64,000 nt of DNA from Yponomeuta sedellus (GCA_934045075.1 OW203732.1:4939501-5003500), one strand, 5' to 3'. Positions 1 to 11,214 are shown, counted from the stretch's first letter. The notes: generated from the letters alone by a model not told the origin. A program made the numbers and translations.

Positions 1-189
1 CTAGTAATGTGCAGTTGTGAATATTCCCAACTAAACAGCAACTTTATAACTACCATCCACTTTACACAGCAATGTTATTTTTCAATCAATATTTTAACTG
101 AACGGTTTTAAATTTTAAAAATGTCTGAACCAGCTGCTTGTTAATTTGACGGTAGTTCTAAAATTGCTGTTAACATTTGGTTATCGCGC
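1..189. other. No feature seen
   Basis: AT-rich sequence with no ORF of note, repeat or RNA gene that I can support. Confidence 0.5.
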
Positions 190-412
190 GTTTATTTGTT
201 ACTCTGTTTAGAGCTCTCTTTTACTAATTGGCACATACATTGCTTCTGGCCCCACTCTAGGATAACCTGTGTCGTGGGAACCAAAAACAACGACATCACA
301 AACATGTCAACATCCAAGATCTGGGGTTTTCTTTTAGTCCCCAGCCGGGGATCGAACCCGGGACCTCTTGACGGCGCCACAGACGCCGTCGTTTAGGTAG
401 TAAATAAATCAG
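190..412 (-). repeat. tRNA-derived SINE copy
   Basis: On the minus strand the tRNA-like head lies near 330-400 and contains a B-box-like GGGTTCGATCCC; the body (about 200-330) includes the phrase 'gacatcacaaacatg', shared with the repeats at 18.44 and 46.54 kb. The head does not fold into a clean tRNA with acceptor pairing, so I call a SINE rather than a tRNA gene. Confidence 0.55.
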
Positions 413-920
413 TAACTAATCGATACACAATATTTTATCTATTTTCTACTGTTATTTCGCCAAATCAATAATTCGTGTAGCTATCAAAAAAGGTAGGTAC
501 ATACCTACCTACCTATATAGGTACCTATTATTTTTACATATTTTCTATGAGGAGGCTTCCTCAATGGACTAAAGCATAGGAGCGTTATAAAACGAACACC
601 TGACACATGTCTGTCTCGTTAGTTTGAAACGTCGCCAACCACGTGTTAGACAGAGAAAAATATAGTAGTGTGATGTTTTATTATTCAAAACGTACCACCC
701 TCAATTGTCAAGTTGGTTACCTTTGGTTACCATTATGAAGATGTAAAATCACAGCTTGTAGTAGGCTGCCAACTACCTACCTTTAATTTGGCAGTGTGTT
801 AGACAACAGATGTTGGAGTGCGTCGTCTCCAAAAACCTTGTGTTTTTTTGGTTGTTTTAAGACAATCTGAAGTGGATTTCAGTGGATATTCGTAGTATGG
901 AGTATACGTAACACACCGGA
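413..920. other. No gene seen
   Basis: AT-rich, with a short 'taggtacctacctacc' simple repeat around 490-530. Nothing else supportable. Confidence 0.4.
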
Positions 921-1862
921 ATGGCGTGGGTGATATTGGGATGTAAAACCCATTCGGGAGAAGAGAAAACAAAACCACCTTCATCAGCTTCCATCGGTAA
1001 GACTCAATTTTCTGTACTTTCTAGTGGTTTTTTCCCTTGAATTTTAACTATGACCTACTGGAATTGCAACATAACTTTAATATCATTTGAGAATAGTGTT
1101 TCAAAGTTCATGAGTATAATCAATTTAATCACAGTAACAAGTTTGTTGTTTATTTTAGGGTGATAGGGATGGGCGTTTCCACTCCCTCAGTGAAAAAGTT
1201 ATCGATACTTAATAAAGATTTTTTTTTTATTTCTTGTGTTTATTCCATTATATATGTTAATTAACTTTTGAAAGCTCGATTCAGTAACGTTCTATGAAGT
1301 TACCAATTTGATTGTTGATCATTATTGATTAATATTTTTCCTGTTTGAATCTATTCATTGCATTGATATATTTATAGATTCAGCATGATAAATTAAAAAA
1401 ACTACCAAAAGGGGTTTTGGTATTATTTTTATTTACAATAATTCCACCTACTTTCATAAAATTTAGAACTTGTAATAAGATAGGTTCATATATGTTATAG
1501 AAAATGAACTTGAATAGTTTTCACTGCACAATCTACGCGTAGTAATATAATAATAATGTAGCGAACAAATCGCGTCACTATTGTGAAAAAAGGTGTCCAG
1601 TACTGGATTTTATATCTACGGTTTGCTGTCAAATTAATAAAGAACTTTAAGGGTGTCGATCTGTCATAAATAATATTAACGTTTGGACTGATTATGGCGG
1701 TTTTTAATTAATAATTATTTATTTTAGGTTACCCGAAGATAGCACAATGCAACAAATGTAGATAGACATGGCTTCACGGTCAAATTGATATTGAACCAAA
1801 TCACGTACGTTTGCAGCAGACATTTTAAAGAAGATGGCTTCATTTACAAGATTAGGTTAGGT
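921..1862 (+). pseudogene. Decayed THAP-domain gene fragment
   Basis: A possible first exon at 921-996 starts MAWVILGCKTHSG and ends at a GTAAGA donor. After a TTTTAG acceptor near 1729, the next segment carries, in a shifted frame, the THAP zinc-finger signature VCSRHFKEDGF (about 1800-1850), followed by a short end. Frame shift and stop codons between the acceptor and this signature show it is broken. The layout (short first exon with LGC, second exon with C-x2-H) is the same as the THAP exons of the P-like transposon at 22.3 kb, so this is probably a remnant of a related element or gene. The first zinc-ligand cysteine of C2CH is missing in both. Confidence 0.5.
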
Positions 1863-2160
1863 CTTTATTTTTTTAAAAAGACTGCTATTTAACGAGCAAT
1901 AATTTCATATAAACAAATTAATTTGTATAAGTTCTCTACTGAATTATTAGTATGTTAATAAATAGCCAGAATTGTAATGATTATATTTCCATACCCCTTC
2001 CTAGTAGTACTAACCAAGACTATCGCTGGATTAGAAGGACACACATTAAATGTTTTTTAATTTTTCCTATTATTTTATTGTACGTGTTCTTCTTGCTTTT
2101 TGTAATTCCCTTTGTAATTTAAAGGCACCGCTCTGGTTCCTGATACACAGGTTACCCGGT

Positions 2161-2265
2161 GCACAACCAGCGTCACACTCACATTGTTTAAAATTCCTGG
2201 TTCCTGATTCTTCAGGAACCAGGAATGTGAGGAATTAAACAATGTGAGTGTGACGCTGGTTGTGC
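2161..2265. repeat. Near-perfect hairpin (foldback) repeat
   Basis: Left arm 2161-2207 and right arm 2210-2265 are inverted copies: GCACAACCAGCGTCACACTC reappears reversed at the right end, and GGTTCCTGA/TTCAGGAACC meet at the centre. The right arm carries a short insertion near 2226-2232. Probably a tiny foldback element or a local inverted duplication; no coding content. Confidence 0.75.
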
Positions 2266-3239
2266 AATAAATTATTTAATTAATTTCCGTAAAAACGTCT
2301 TCTAACTTTTTTCAAATAAAAAACAATCTATCACAAGTTATTGTTATACTTTCTATGAGCTACGCTCTAAAATTTTGAATGCACAAAGCTCGCTATCTAG
2401 GTATGGTTAGATCGAGGAAAATTTCTTTATTGCATGCAAATTGAACTTGTACAAATAGATAGTTTTCTGTAGTTTTTTTTCAGCTAACCTTGGCTCAATG
2501 TCATGTTGTACATACATACAAACTTACATTACACCAGATTTAGCAATTACAAGTTACAACCTTAGTAAATCAAATATATAACAATCTCACTGTGCATGTT
2601 ATCGAACTCTTCCTTAATGGGTTCACCGATTTTGATGAGTTTGTATATTTGCAACATATAGGTAAGTGAGAACAAGAATTCGGAGAGCTGAGAATTTATC
2701 GTTGGGTTAATAGATATGGCACACCAACGTTTGCGGCGCCAGCTAATACCAATAATATTAATATGAACTGCTATATTTACAGAATGTTTAGTTAAGGAAT
2801 AAATAATATCGACGTTTTCGTGTTGAATGTCCCATCCTTATGGATTTCTACTTTTGTCTATGACCCCCTATATAACTATGACTTTCTATATGCAACCTAG
2901 TACGATTGTAAAATTTCGAATGTACGAGTTGTCCCTTTCTGGCACAAAGAATCGTCCTAAGAGTAACAAGGAAAGCTATTCAATAATTACTTTTTATTTT
3001 ACGGCTCCTTCTATGCTTTAGTCCTTATTCTGAGGAGGCTTCACTGGATAACACGGATAACAGATGTCTGTAACCACAGGGTTGTCACTTATCTGTCGTC
3101 AACGTCAATTTCAGTAACGTTATTCTGTGGTTTAGTGCGACCATTTGTGGCAGATTTCTGGCATTTTGACAGGTTTGGCTCCAAAATTTTAGTTTGGTAG
3201 ATTATAGTATTTTCTAAGGTTAACACGAGCACTAGACAT
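2266..3239. other. Intergenic, no feature seen
   Basis: AT-rich sequence; small ORFs here look random, and I see no repeats shared with the rest of the window. Confidence 0.4.
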
Positions 3240-3399
3240 AATTAAAACTGTTTTTATACGGATTTATGCTCGTTTATTACATTTTTACAATTTTCCAACG
3301 TTTCATCCGAGACCACGCCACCTGTAAAAGTGCCGAAACGTTGGAAAATTGTAAAAATGTAATAAACGAGCATAAATCCGTATAAAAACAGTTTTAATT
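3240..3399. repeat. Perfect 65-bp inverted repeat (snap-back)
   Basis: Arms 3240-3304 and 3335-3399 are exact reverse complements as read, separated by a 30-base loop. The loop and start of the right arm (GTGCCGAAACGTTGG) resemble the repeat at 62.88-62.99 kb (GTAGCCGAAACGTCGG), which has only one orientation. That suggests a single-armed dispersed repeat was copied in snap-back form. Confidence 0.85.
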
Positions 3400-3529
3400 T
3401 GGTAGATTATGCTGACGATTTATAAAAGGGACAGATTTTGGCAGTTTTGAAATGCTAAGTTTGCCAATGTCAAACGCTTCGTGCGAGAGAATATTCTCCC
3501 ATGCGAATTTTAATAAAACCCAAGGAAGA

Positions 3530-3615
3530 TTCATTAGATAGAGAACACTTTATTGTACATAAAAATGGAAATTACACATATTTCTTAACCTAAGAGTACA
3601 AACGGCGGCCTTATC
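3530..3615 (-). repeat. Dispersed LINE-tail repeat
   Basis: About 80 bp beginning 'tagatagagaacactttatt' and ending 'ggcggccttatcac' is repeated almost identically at 60.655-60.735 kb; a shorter relative is at 43.01-43.07 kb. The TTTATT and T-rich edge suggest the 3' end of a non-LTR retrotransposon on the minus strand (inference). Confidence 0.55.
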
Positions 3616-4199
3616 ACTAAATTATTATTCATTACCGTAAAAGACGGAATAAGGGAACACGGAGTCTGTATCTCCTTTAACTCAACAAAAGACATGATTT
3701 CAAAAGTGTCCTTCACAATGTATACAGAAAATATAAATTTTGAGGCCAACGTGGATACTGTACAGTGTAACACGAGTTGGACGAAAATGATGTTTGACAA
3801 AGTTGTAGGGAATGTACGATATACAGCCACCCTATGGAGCCGATTTTTGAATTTCGAACGCGTTCCACTACGCGAGAGTGCTAACTCTGTTGTTTACCGG
3901 CCGATTTGGATGAATTTTTTATAGAATGGTGTTATAGTGATCCGATTGAAAAAAAAAATTTTGGTTGTTCGAAATTCAAAATGGCGGCGCAGATATAGCC
4001 GACCGAAAAATCGACCTTTGCGCAAAAAAGTCGGCAGCCAACTGGGCATATGCTGGAGATATGCCGTAAGCAGCATCGCGTTGCCAAAGGACCCAGGTAT
4101 ATGAGAAAAATCCGACATCTTGGAATTTCAAGATGGCGGCCGAGATATTGATGATTGAAAATGACAAATTTTTGTATGGAGATTTAGTACTAAAATTGA
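3616..4199. other. No gene; possible repeat flank
   Basis: Contains 'attcaaaatggcggc' near 3975 and a similar phrase 'atttcaagatggcggc' near 4125, so some of it is probably repetitive. Predicted ORFs overlap on both strands and show no recognisable domain. Confidence 0.35.
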
Positions 4200-4690
4200 C
4201 TTTTCAACAGAGAAATGGGACAAACTTGCGAGGCCGAAGGCCGAGCTCCGAGAAGTGGGCACAAAAAGTTCTGCTGCTGCGAGGCCGAAGGCCGAGCTCC
4301 GTTTAGGCCGAGGTCGAAGGCCGAGATCATTCAGGTTACGGCGCACAAATACCAGCGCAAAAGCAAAAAGGGACAAACTGGCGAGGCCGGAGGCCGAGCT
4401 CCGCGAAGCGGGCACGAGGAACCCCGCCACGGCGAGGCCGAAGGCCGAGCTCCGTCCAGGCCGAGGCCGAAGGCTGAGACCGTTCAGGTTACGGCGCACA
4501 AGTATCAGCGCAAGAGCAAAGAGGGACAAACTTGCGAGGCCGGAGGCCGAGCTCCGCGGTGCGGGCACGAGGAACCCCGCCGCGGCGAGGCCGAAGGCCG
4601 AGCTCCATCCAGGCCGAGGCCGAAGGCCGAGACCATACATGTTCCCATGCAACAATTCACTACAATAAGTGTCTAGCGAGGCCCTAGGCC
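4200..4690. repeat. GC-rich tandem repeat, 153-bp period, 3 copies
   Basis: The phrase GGGACAAACTtGCGAGGCCGg starts at 4217, 4370 and 4523, exactly 153 bp apart. Within each unit a shorter motif GAGGCCGAAGGCCGAGCTCC occurs twice or more. Because 153 is divisible by three, long ORFs stay open in several frames on both strands (for example 153 residues on + and 175 on -). Those proteins are low-complexity mirrors of one another, so I treat them as by-products of the repeat. Confidence 0.8.
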
Positions 4691-4714
4691 GAGCTCGCCC
4701 TAGGGCTCGTCCCC

Positions 4715-5075
4715 TAGTCTATAATATAAAAATGAATCGCTGAATGTGTTGGTAAGCGCAAATATCAACAGCAGCTGAGCTGATTTTGCTAATTCTTTTT
4801 TTAGAATATTCCTTGAAGTACGAGGATGGTCCTTACGGAGAGAAAAAAATAAACTATTTAAAGAATCGAATCTTAGGCGGTACGAAGTTCACTGGGTCAG
4901 CGGTCATTTGCGCTTAACAATGTGTTGGTAAGCGCAAATCTCGATAGCAACTGAACAGATTTCGCTAATTCTTTTTTCAGAATATTTCTTGAAGTAAAAG
5001 GATGGTTCTTACTGAGGGAAAAAAAATCGACTGTTAAGCGGTACGAAGTTCGCTGGGTCAGGGACATTTTGCGAA
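4715..5075 (+). mobile_element. Helitron-like tandem (two copies, ~176 bp)
   Basis: TGTGTTGGTAAGCGCAAAT occurs at 4745 and 4921; each copy continues through 'aattcttttttnagaatat' and ends near 'gcggtacgaagttc(a/g)ctgggtcag'. The opening 'tataaaaatgaatcgctgaa' and the '...gggtcag' end resemble non-autonomous Helitrons of Lepidoptera (from memory), but no CTRR terminus is visible, so the class is tentative. Confidence 0.45.
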
Positions 5076-5466
5076 TCGGACCATGTTCGCCTAAATCTGC
5101 TTAGAATCTTTCTCAGTATCCATGGCAACCAACTAAACCATAGAGTTTCTATGCCATACCCCTTCACACATTTCAATGAAGGCGATAATTTGAAGGTAAT
5201 TCAATTCAATTCTACTTTATGGACTCACTGCAAGGCACTGTCCTGTACAATTGTTTTTGGAGTAATGTGTGGCAGATGGTCCACTTTTGAGATAGCCACA
5301 CTGTGGTTTCAGAGCTAGACAGAGCACAATCACCTATATTTAGTTAGTCTGTGAGCACAAGAAAGAACCTACCTAATATAAAAAAAAGAAAAGAGCACAA
5401 GTTTCACACATGTTTTGTGTAGTTTTTTAAATTTTCTGAAGCAAACAGCTTAGGATTGCCACTAAA
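5076..5466. other. Upstream region of Rrp9
   Basis: No repeat or element is firmly seen. The Rrp9 promoter should be here, but I see no clear TATA box or other named motif. Confidence 0.35.
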
Positions 5467-6825
5467 ATGTCTTCCTCTTTCTTTTTGAAGGGTAAATCAA
5501 GGCAAACAGTGAAGAGGAAAGCAGAAAAAGTCAAGAAACCAAAACCAAATAAGTCTAATGGTTCTAACCTCGAAAATGGTCAAGAATCTTCTGATAGTGA
5601 GCTGGATCTAAAAAAATTTTCAGACGCAGAAGAGTCGGAGAGTGACCATGAGACTGCCGAACAAAAAAAACTTCGTCTTGCTAAGAAATACTTAGAAGAA
5701 ATTGAAAAGGAGGAAGCTAAGAGAAATGAACTTAAGGAAATTGATGACGATGCCATTGGAAAAAGATTACAAAAAGATTACTTGGAGCAGAAAGGTAAGC
5801 TGCGTGTAGAAATTGCAGACGATTATCTGGCACCAACGGATGGTGATGTCAGGCTGATCCGCGTGAGAGAACATCAGTTGACTGTCACTTGTGTTTGCAT
5901 AAGTAGTGATGGCCAGTTTGCCTTCACTGGCAGTAAATGCTCTGGCATAGTAAAGTGGGGCATCAAGGAGAAAAAGAAACTGGCCACTATGACACACAAA
6001 ACCCATAGTGATCATTTGAAGGGTAGCATTACTGCAATAGCACTATCAACAGATTCCAAATTCCTAGCTACTTCTGACCAGTCTCCCAACATACAAATCT
6101 GGGATCCACACACAATAAAGCACTTGCATACATTCAGAGGTCATAAGGACACTGTCACTGGGCTTGTATTTAGGAAAAATACTCACACCATGTATTCATC
6201 AAGTAAAGATCGCTCAATAAAAGTTTGGTCTCTGGATGAGATGGCTTATATTGAGACGTTGTTTGGTCACCAGTCTCCTATAACTTCTATTGATGCCCTG
6301 ACAAGAGAGAGAGTTATTTCTGCTGGTGGACGAGATGCTACTGTGAGGATCTGGAAAATAGTTGAAGAATCACATCTTATTTTCAATGGACCAGAGGGAA
6401 GTCTGGACGAAGTAAAGCTGTTGGATGAAGAGCACTTTGTGTCTGGTAGTGACAATGGATCTCTTTGTGTATGGAGTCTGATGAAGAAAAAGCCTTTATG
6501 TGTGATGCAACATGCTCATGGAATAGAGAATAATGTTCCTCGCTGGATAACAAGTTTGGCAACAGTGCTTAACTCTGATGTATTTGCATCAGGATCTTAC
6601 GATAATAACATTAGGTTATGGAAGGTATGTGAAGCTTACAGGAAGGTTTTGCCTTTGTTTAGTATAGTAGCAAATGGTTTTGTAAATTGTATGCAATTTA
6701 CAAATGATGGTCAGATATTGTATGCAGTGTTAGGTCAGGAACATAAAAATGGTAGATGGTGGCGTCTGGTCAGTTCAAAGAATGCTGTTTTAGTTGTTAA
6801 TTTCAAAATGAATGTTAAATCATAG
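5467..6825 (+). CDS. Rrp9: Rrp9, U3 snoRNA-associated WD40 protein
   Basis: A 452-residue uninterrupted ORF. Residues about 1-110 are charged: basic at the start (KGKSRQTVKRKAEKVKKPK), then acidic (SSDSELDL, SDAEESESD), then a helical KLRLAKKYLEEIEKEEAK stretch. From about 136 there are seven WD40 repeats, with ends such as NIQIWD, SIKVWS, TVRIWK, SLCVWS and NIRLWK. This layout is that of U3-55K/Rrp9, a component of the U3 snoRNP needed for early pre-rRNA processing in the nucleolus; human Rrp9 is about 475 residues, so this is full length. The start is the first ATG (ACTAAAATGTC). The gene has no introns here; I cannot tell whether that is the native structure or an old retrocopy, but the ORF is intact and no poly(A) tract follows the stop. 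Confidence 0.9.
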   Translation: MSSSFFLKGKSRQTVKRKAEKVKKPKPNKSNGSNLENGQESSDSELDLKKFSDAEESESDHETAEQKKLRLAKKYLEEIEKEEAKRNELKEIDDDAIGKRLQKDYLEQKGKLRVEIADDYLAPTDGDVRLIRVREHQLTVTCVCISSDGQFAFTGSKCSGIVKWGIKEKKKLATMTHKTHSDHLKGSITAIALSTDSKFLATSDQSPNIQIWDPHTIKHLHTFRGHKDTVTGLVFRKNTHTMYSSSKDRSIKVWSLDEMAYIETLFGHQSPITSIDALTRERVISAGGRDATVRIWKIVEESHLIFNGPEGSLDEVKLLDEEHFVSGSDNGSLCVWSLMKKKPLCVMQHAHGIENNVPRWITSLATVLNSDVFASGSYDNNIRLWKVCEAYRKVLPLFSIVANGFVNCMQFTNDGQILYAVLGQEHKNGRWWRLVSSKNAVLVVNFKMNVKS

Positions 6826-7667
6826 TATACATAAACAAATATTTTTTTATATTTTGTTTGTTTTTATCGAGCTGCCTGCTTTTCTTATGTTTAGTTTCCA
6901 ACCAAAATGTAATGTGACAGATGGGACAAATTATTTTAATGTTTTAAATTTCCATTCAGACTATCATTGCAGATCATGCATAAAACCCTGTCAGTCGACA
7001 TGTGAACCTTTACATTTTTATTGAAGTCACCCTGAACGTATGTAACTGAGTGCATATTTGAAGATTGATGCGCTGTAGACTACCTATTAATCACGAGATT
7101 ATACACACAGTCAACTGTACAGTCATGTGACTCTGTGCTGTGGTCATGTGCACTAATATGTAAACATGTTAGAACCACAGATTAGAACCTTGTCATTTAA
7201 CCTCTTCTAGACTGATGTATGATACATTGTCTAACAAGGTACAAAGTGCATGTTAGTGCACCATGTTCCGTGTGTTAGTGCATGTGACCGTACACCCTAA
7301 CCATAAGATTCAGGATATTGTGCCCAGAAGTTGGAAATTGTGCTTTAGCAGCGGCCACACAGGAGACATGGGTTGGGGGTGTGGATGAAAACTGCGCGAA
7401 TTTTTCGCACCCCTTCTGTGTGACCGCTATCACGAACACATCTGCCGCCGCTGCCAGCAAAAAAGTACATACTATGATATACTCAGAGCATAGGTACATA
7501 CATAACTACATCATGATTTACAATTTTATGAGAAGTAACTGTTCGGGGAGCTCATCAGCATAAAATAAAATAAATGTTTTGACACTCTGAACTAGCTACC
7601 AAAAACCAGATTACCCAAAGAGAAGATTATTTCACTGTGTGAGTCACAGAACAATTAAACCGTGTGA
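6826..7667 (+). other. Likely Rrp9 3' UTR and downstream flank
   Basis: No second gene is seen. Overlapping AATAAA signals occur at 7564-7574, about 740 bases after the Rrp9 stop; they could end its mRNA, although an earlier unrecognised signal is possible. Confidence 0.35.
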
Positions 7668-7706
7668 GTTAACGCCGCGGATGTCATTTTGACATCCGTG
7701 GTTAAC
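7668..7706. repeat. Short hairpin
   Basis: GTTAACGCCGCGGATGTCA is followed after two bases by its near reverse complement TGACATCCGTGGTTAAC. A DNA/RNA hairpin with about 17 paired bases; role unknown. Confidence 0.7.
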
Positions 7707-7724
7707 GCCTACTAAAATCTATTA

Positions 7725-9060
7725 TGGTCAGGTGAGGTAAGTGGAACACTGGGGGAAGAGGAACTAAAGACCATAGCTAATAATCTATAGAGTTTTACTC
7801 TATGGTTCCTCAGTCGATAAAAAAGACAAACCGAAATAGTGCAGACGGTTGCTAAGAGATGTCGCCACGATATTACAGCGCGAAAAAAAAAAGAAATATA
7901 TTTTTTCAGTTTTCAAGTGTGTGATTACGCGGTTACAGTGTGTTTTGGTCTAGCGGAAAACATTTGAAAAAAAGGTGTTGGGGATAATCTTTTCACAAAA
8001 ATCTTATATGGAAACGGTAAGTTATACCTTTTATTAGTTATTTCACGCCAAGGACTGCAAATAATACTAGTTTGATAGCAATAAAAATTCTAGCCGCCAA
8101 AAACTTAAATGGGGAAAGAGGAACAAATACTTCGGTATAAGAGAAACATATGTTCCACTTCCCCCGTGTCAGGGGTAACAAAGTGTATTTTCCTGTTGTA
8201 AAATACACAAGAAAAAAATCCAAGACCGAAGGTGAAACAACATTTACTTTCCCTCTGATAGAGGACATATCGGAAGTAAAACATAGAGCGGACATTGTTT
8301 TAAAGCTACCCAAACCCCTGATTGGTCGCAGAGGGAAAATAATTTTCAAACTGTCCTTTATTAATTTTAATGTTCAGTAGAACTTGACGAAAATGCATGT
8401 TATTATTTAAGTGTTTTTTATTATTTTCGTATCTCTAATGCAACATTGAGACTGATTAAAGTGACATAAGTACCTACTTTGCCAATAAATTTTAAATAAG
8501 TAAATTTCTATTATATTAGTTTTTTTTTATATAAATTAAGAACTCCTGCTTTTTCACGGTTTGTTTCTTTCTGGGCAGTGGTCTAAGTTGTTGGACCACA
8601 AGCCCTTACTAGTGGCTGTACAACTATAAAAATAGTTGGGCCACTGGTTTATTACATCTGACTTGAATTATATGTTTCTCTTACCCCAAAATAAAAGTTT
8701 AGGGGATTTTTTCGAATGGTTACCTTATTTCAATAACTTGAAAGATTAAATTTGATTGCAACCTTTTTACTTAGAACTTCAAACTGCATTTATTCAAATA
8801 CACATGAATGTATAATAATTATGATGACTGTTCCTCTTACCCCAAAGTCGGGGGAAGAGAAACGTTTGCATAACCTGCACGTTTTAGGCATTATCATAGC
8901 AAGTACTCTAATTAGCAAAATAATACTTAATCCAGGAATAGCTAAAACACGAAGACCTGTAATGTGTTTGTTAAAGTTATAATAAGACCTTACCTTTCCT
9001 AGCTAGACCTCACGAATTCTGAATTAAAATAAAGTATGTTCCTCTTACCTCACCTGACCT
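7725..9060. mobile_element. pogo-like non-autonomous transposon (~1.34 kb)
   Basis: Terminal inverted repeats: left GGTCAGGTGAGGTAAGTGGAA from 7726, right end reading in reverse GGTCAGGTGAGGTAAGAGGAA. TA dinucleotides flank both ends (7723-7724 and 9061-9062), fitting Tc1/mariner-pogo insertion. Further copies of the tip motif lie inside (GGGGAAGAGGAAC near 7752, GGGGAAAGAGGAAC near 8111, TTCCTCTTACCCC near 8830, CTCTTACCCC near 8676). It encodes only a C-terminal transposase remnant (8150-8380), so it needs a partner transposase. Confidence 0.75.
8150..8380 (+). pseudogene. C-terminal remnant of pogo-type transposase
   Basis: A 76-residue reading frame with KYTRKKSK, then FTFPLIEDISEVKHRADIV, then LKLPKPLIGRRGKIIF. 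From memory this resembles the conserved tail after the DDE domain in many insect pogo/Jerky-like transposases (a pattern of 'FP.v.DIs.v...div.kLP.P'). No DDE catalytic core is present in the element, so this is the surviving end of a deleted transposase. Assignment is by pattern only. Confidence 0.45.
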
Positions 9061-9469
9061 TAGCAACATAATTATCATGTACCCTAAATTTGTAATGTTG
9101 TATATTGCTAAGATAACGTTAGAGATACGCTTGTTAAAATTTTCAACTTTCATTTCATAACACGTCAGAATTGAAGGTAAATAGTTATTTGTTATACAAG
9201 AGTGCAAAGTTTCTTTTTAACCGCGTGTTCAATTTTGATGACCGAGCAAGCGAGGGAATCAAAAGAGCACGAGGTGAAAAATCTTTGCACTCGAATGCAA
9301 CACGTAACTTTTCATTCCACCTCAGCGAGGAAATGACTAAATGCAAAAAAAAAAACTTAGTGCACACGATGTTCTAAATTCAATTTACTTTATCCTCTAG
9401 AGTAGAGAATAAAAACGGCTTTTCCACTCAGATATTGAAGATTAAAAATACTCTTTCCGAGATGGTGGG
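9061..9469. other. No feature seen
   Basis: AT-rich, with a short hairpin-like 'aaagtttctttt...tcgaggtgaaaaa' stretch. No gene or recognised repeat. Confidence 0.35.
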
Positions 9470-9690
9470 GTGAAAAATATTTTATGCCACACCTGGCTTT
9501 TTCCGCACGCTGCGCGTACGGAAATAGCCGCTTTCTGGCCAAGTGTAGACATAAAAAGATGTACACAACACGGGAGGTATAATAAAGAAAGCTCTCGATC
9601 GCATATTTACGTCCCTCGCTTGCAGCTCGGGCCGCAAACTTCTGCGATCTCGGCCTTTCTTTGTATTACCACCCTAGTTGTGTAATGTAA
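9470..9690 (+). repeat. Dispersed repeat, copy 1 of 2
   Basis: Shares about 200 bp with 12970-13190, including ACATAAAAAGATGTACACAA, CTCGCTTGCAGCTCGGGCCG and TGTATTACCACCCTAGTTGT. The two differ in the segment after 'tatgccacacctggc'. No coding content; family not identified. Confidence 0.75.
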
Positions 9691-10067
9691 CTACTATAAA
9701 CGAAAACCTTTTACATTTTAGTGCAAACTGGCCCGTAATGTAACTGAGTAGAGTGCACAGAAGTAAAGGTTGAGTGGCCCTCACACAACACGCACATCAT
9801 GAAACTTACTATCATTCAAACTTACAACATTCTTTGTAAATATTTGTTTTGGTATTCATGAAGTGCTTCTGGTTTATGGGAGTCCCTTTAAGTCGGAGCT
9901 TCTGAGAGCTCTTCAACAATTAAAACAGTACAATTTGGTATAAGACCGGTTACGTACCATTATAAGTCGAAAGTTAATATTATGACTGGATCAGTTCGCC
10001 TGCCAAGAGTATTACATCAATGGGGATTAGTGGAATAACCCTATCATCATCATCAACAACAACATCA
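9691..10067. other. No feature seen
   Basis: Single-copy looking within this window; no ORF or motif worth naming. Confidence 0.35.
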
Positions 10068-10245
10068 AATTATGACCCCACCGAGGAGCACGGGTCTCTA
10101 CCCTGAGAAGGTAGGTATATGCCATACTCCATCACGGGGGCAAAGTTCGGATTGGTAGAGGCTTGCAATACTAAAATAGTTGCTGATCTTACTGTCAGAA
10201 GTTTTCAAGCCGCCCCCTAAGGCTGTTGACTTGGCTAATGGCTTA
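10068..10245 (+). repeat. Dispersed repeat family R1 copy
   Basis: Begins with 'acgggtctctaccctgag', then 'gccatactccatcacggggg', then 'cttactgtcagaagttttc aagccgcc'. Related copies lie at 28235-28440 (+), 38100-38295 (+), 39290-39385 (-), 48930-49065 (-), 49500-49700 (+) and 57120-57250 (-). No protein; probably a non-autonomous retroelement common in Lepidoptera. Confidence 0.7.
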
Positions 10246-10948
10246 AAAGTTCAAGTTATAACCAGAATTTTATTACAAAATCCGAAGAAATTCAAAGTAA
10301 AAAGTACAGGTAAGGTGGGGTAAGTAATACTAACATAGTTTATTGCTAGAAATGAAAAATCGGTTCTTACACTGAAATTTCACATCTTACTGTTAAATGA
10401 CTACTTACACAAAATTAAGGTTTCTTTACACTTTTACACGAGTATTTTGATTTTTACGCAAGTATATCAGGTTTATTTAGGGAATTCTAAAGACTATACG
10501 AACTGCTAGTCTTGCCCCAATAAACGAAGTAAGACTAACACTATTTTTTGGTATCTAATATAACATACTTTTGTAACTTCTGACAGAAAAACCATTACAT
10601 TTAAAATTGCAACTTAGATTTTAAACTTTATGCGTAACAGAATAAGTTCCAGTTCTCTACTTATTAAACTTTTTCTTTATTTGGGGGAAGACAAACGTAT
10701 AACTAAAATCAGAGGTGTAGAACCTTTTTTTTTGGGGGAAGACTAACATATGACTGAAATCTGTGTAGAACCCGGGAAATATTGTAATAAAATGACCAAA
10801 AAGGGTAAGAATAATTTATTTTATACCAGACAAAGAAAAAGAAAACAATTATGCTAATGCTAAACAATTATTATGCAAATGCTAATGTTGTCTTAGCAAC
10901 AAAAGAAATGTTTTTTCAAAAAAGCAATCAATTAAATAATTATACCTA

Positions 10949-11214
10949 CTATTTTTTATTTTTAATGCACTAACCCGTGCTAAGGACAAATTTAAAAACC
11001 TATTTAGAGGCTAAAAATTTCACCCATGCCGGGATTCGAACCCGCAACCTCTGGCTATCCGTGCCAGCGCTCTACCAATTGAGCCAATGGGCGACTCACC
11101 GGCATCAGTGAAATTTCGAACCTCTACACTATTCTCTGTACTACGTACAGGCAGCGACATCTGGCTTAAGCAAATTGCATCACTTACAGCCCCGACTACC
11201 TACTTTGCAGTTAG
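10949..11214 (-). repeat. tRNA-headed SINE (family A), nearly complete
   Basis: On the minus strand: a head beginning near 'ctgcaaagtaggtagtcggg', a tRNA-like core with A box TGGCTCAATTGGTAGAGCG and B box GGGTTCGAATCCC, then a tail TTTTAGCCTCTAAATAGG and GCACGGGTTAGTGCATTAAA. The same order occurs at 25325-25588. The tRNA part carries extra sequence at both ends, so it is a Pol III SINE and not a host tRNA gene. Confidence 0.75.

Noticed and set aside
4128..4655. 175-residue ORF on the minus strand and 153-residue ORF on the plus strand
   Set aside because: Both come from the 153-bp GC-rich tandem repeat; the proteins are low complexity and have no domain.
11030..11095. tRNA gene candidate
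   Set aside because: A and B boxes are present, but the same sequence recurs with fixed head and tail as a SINE, and acceptor-stem pairing is not convincing.
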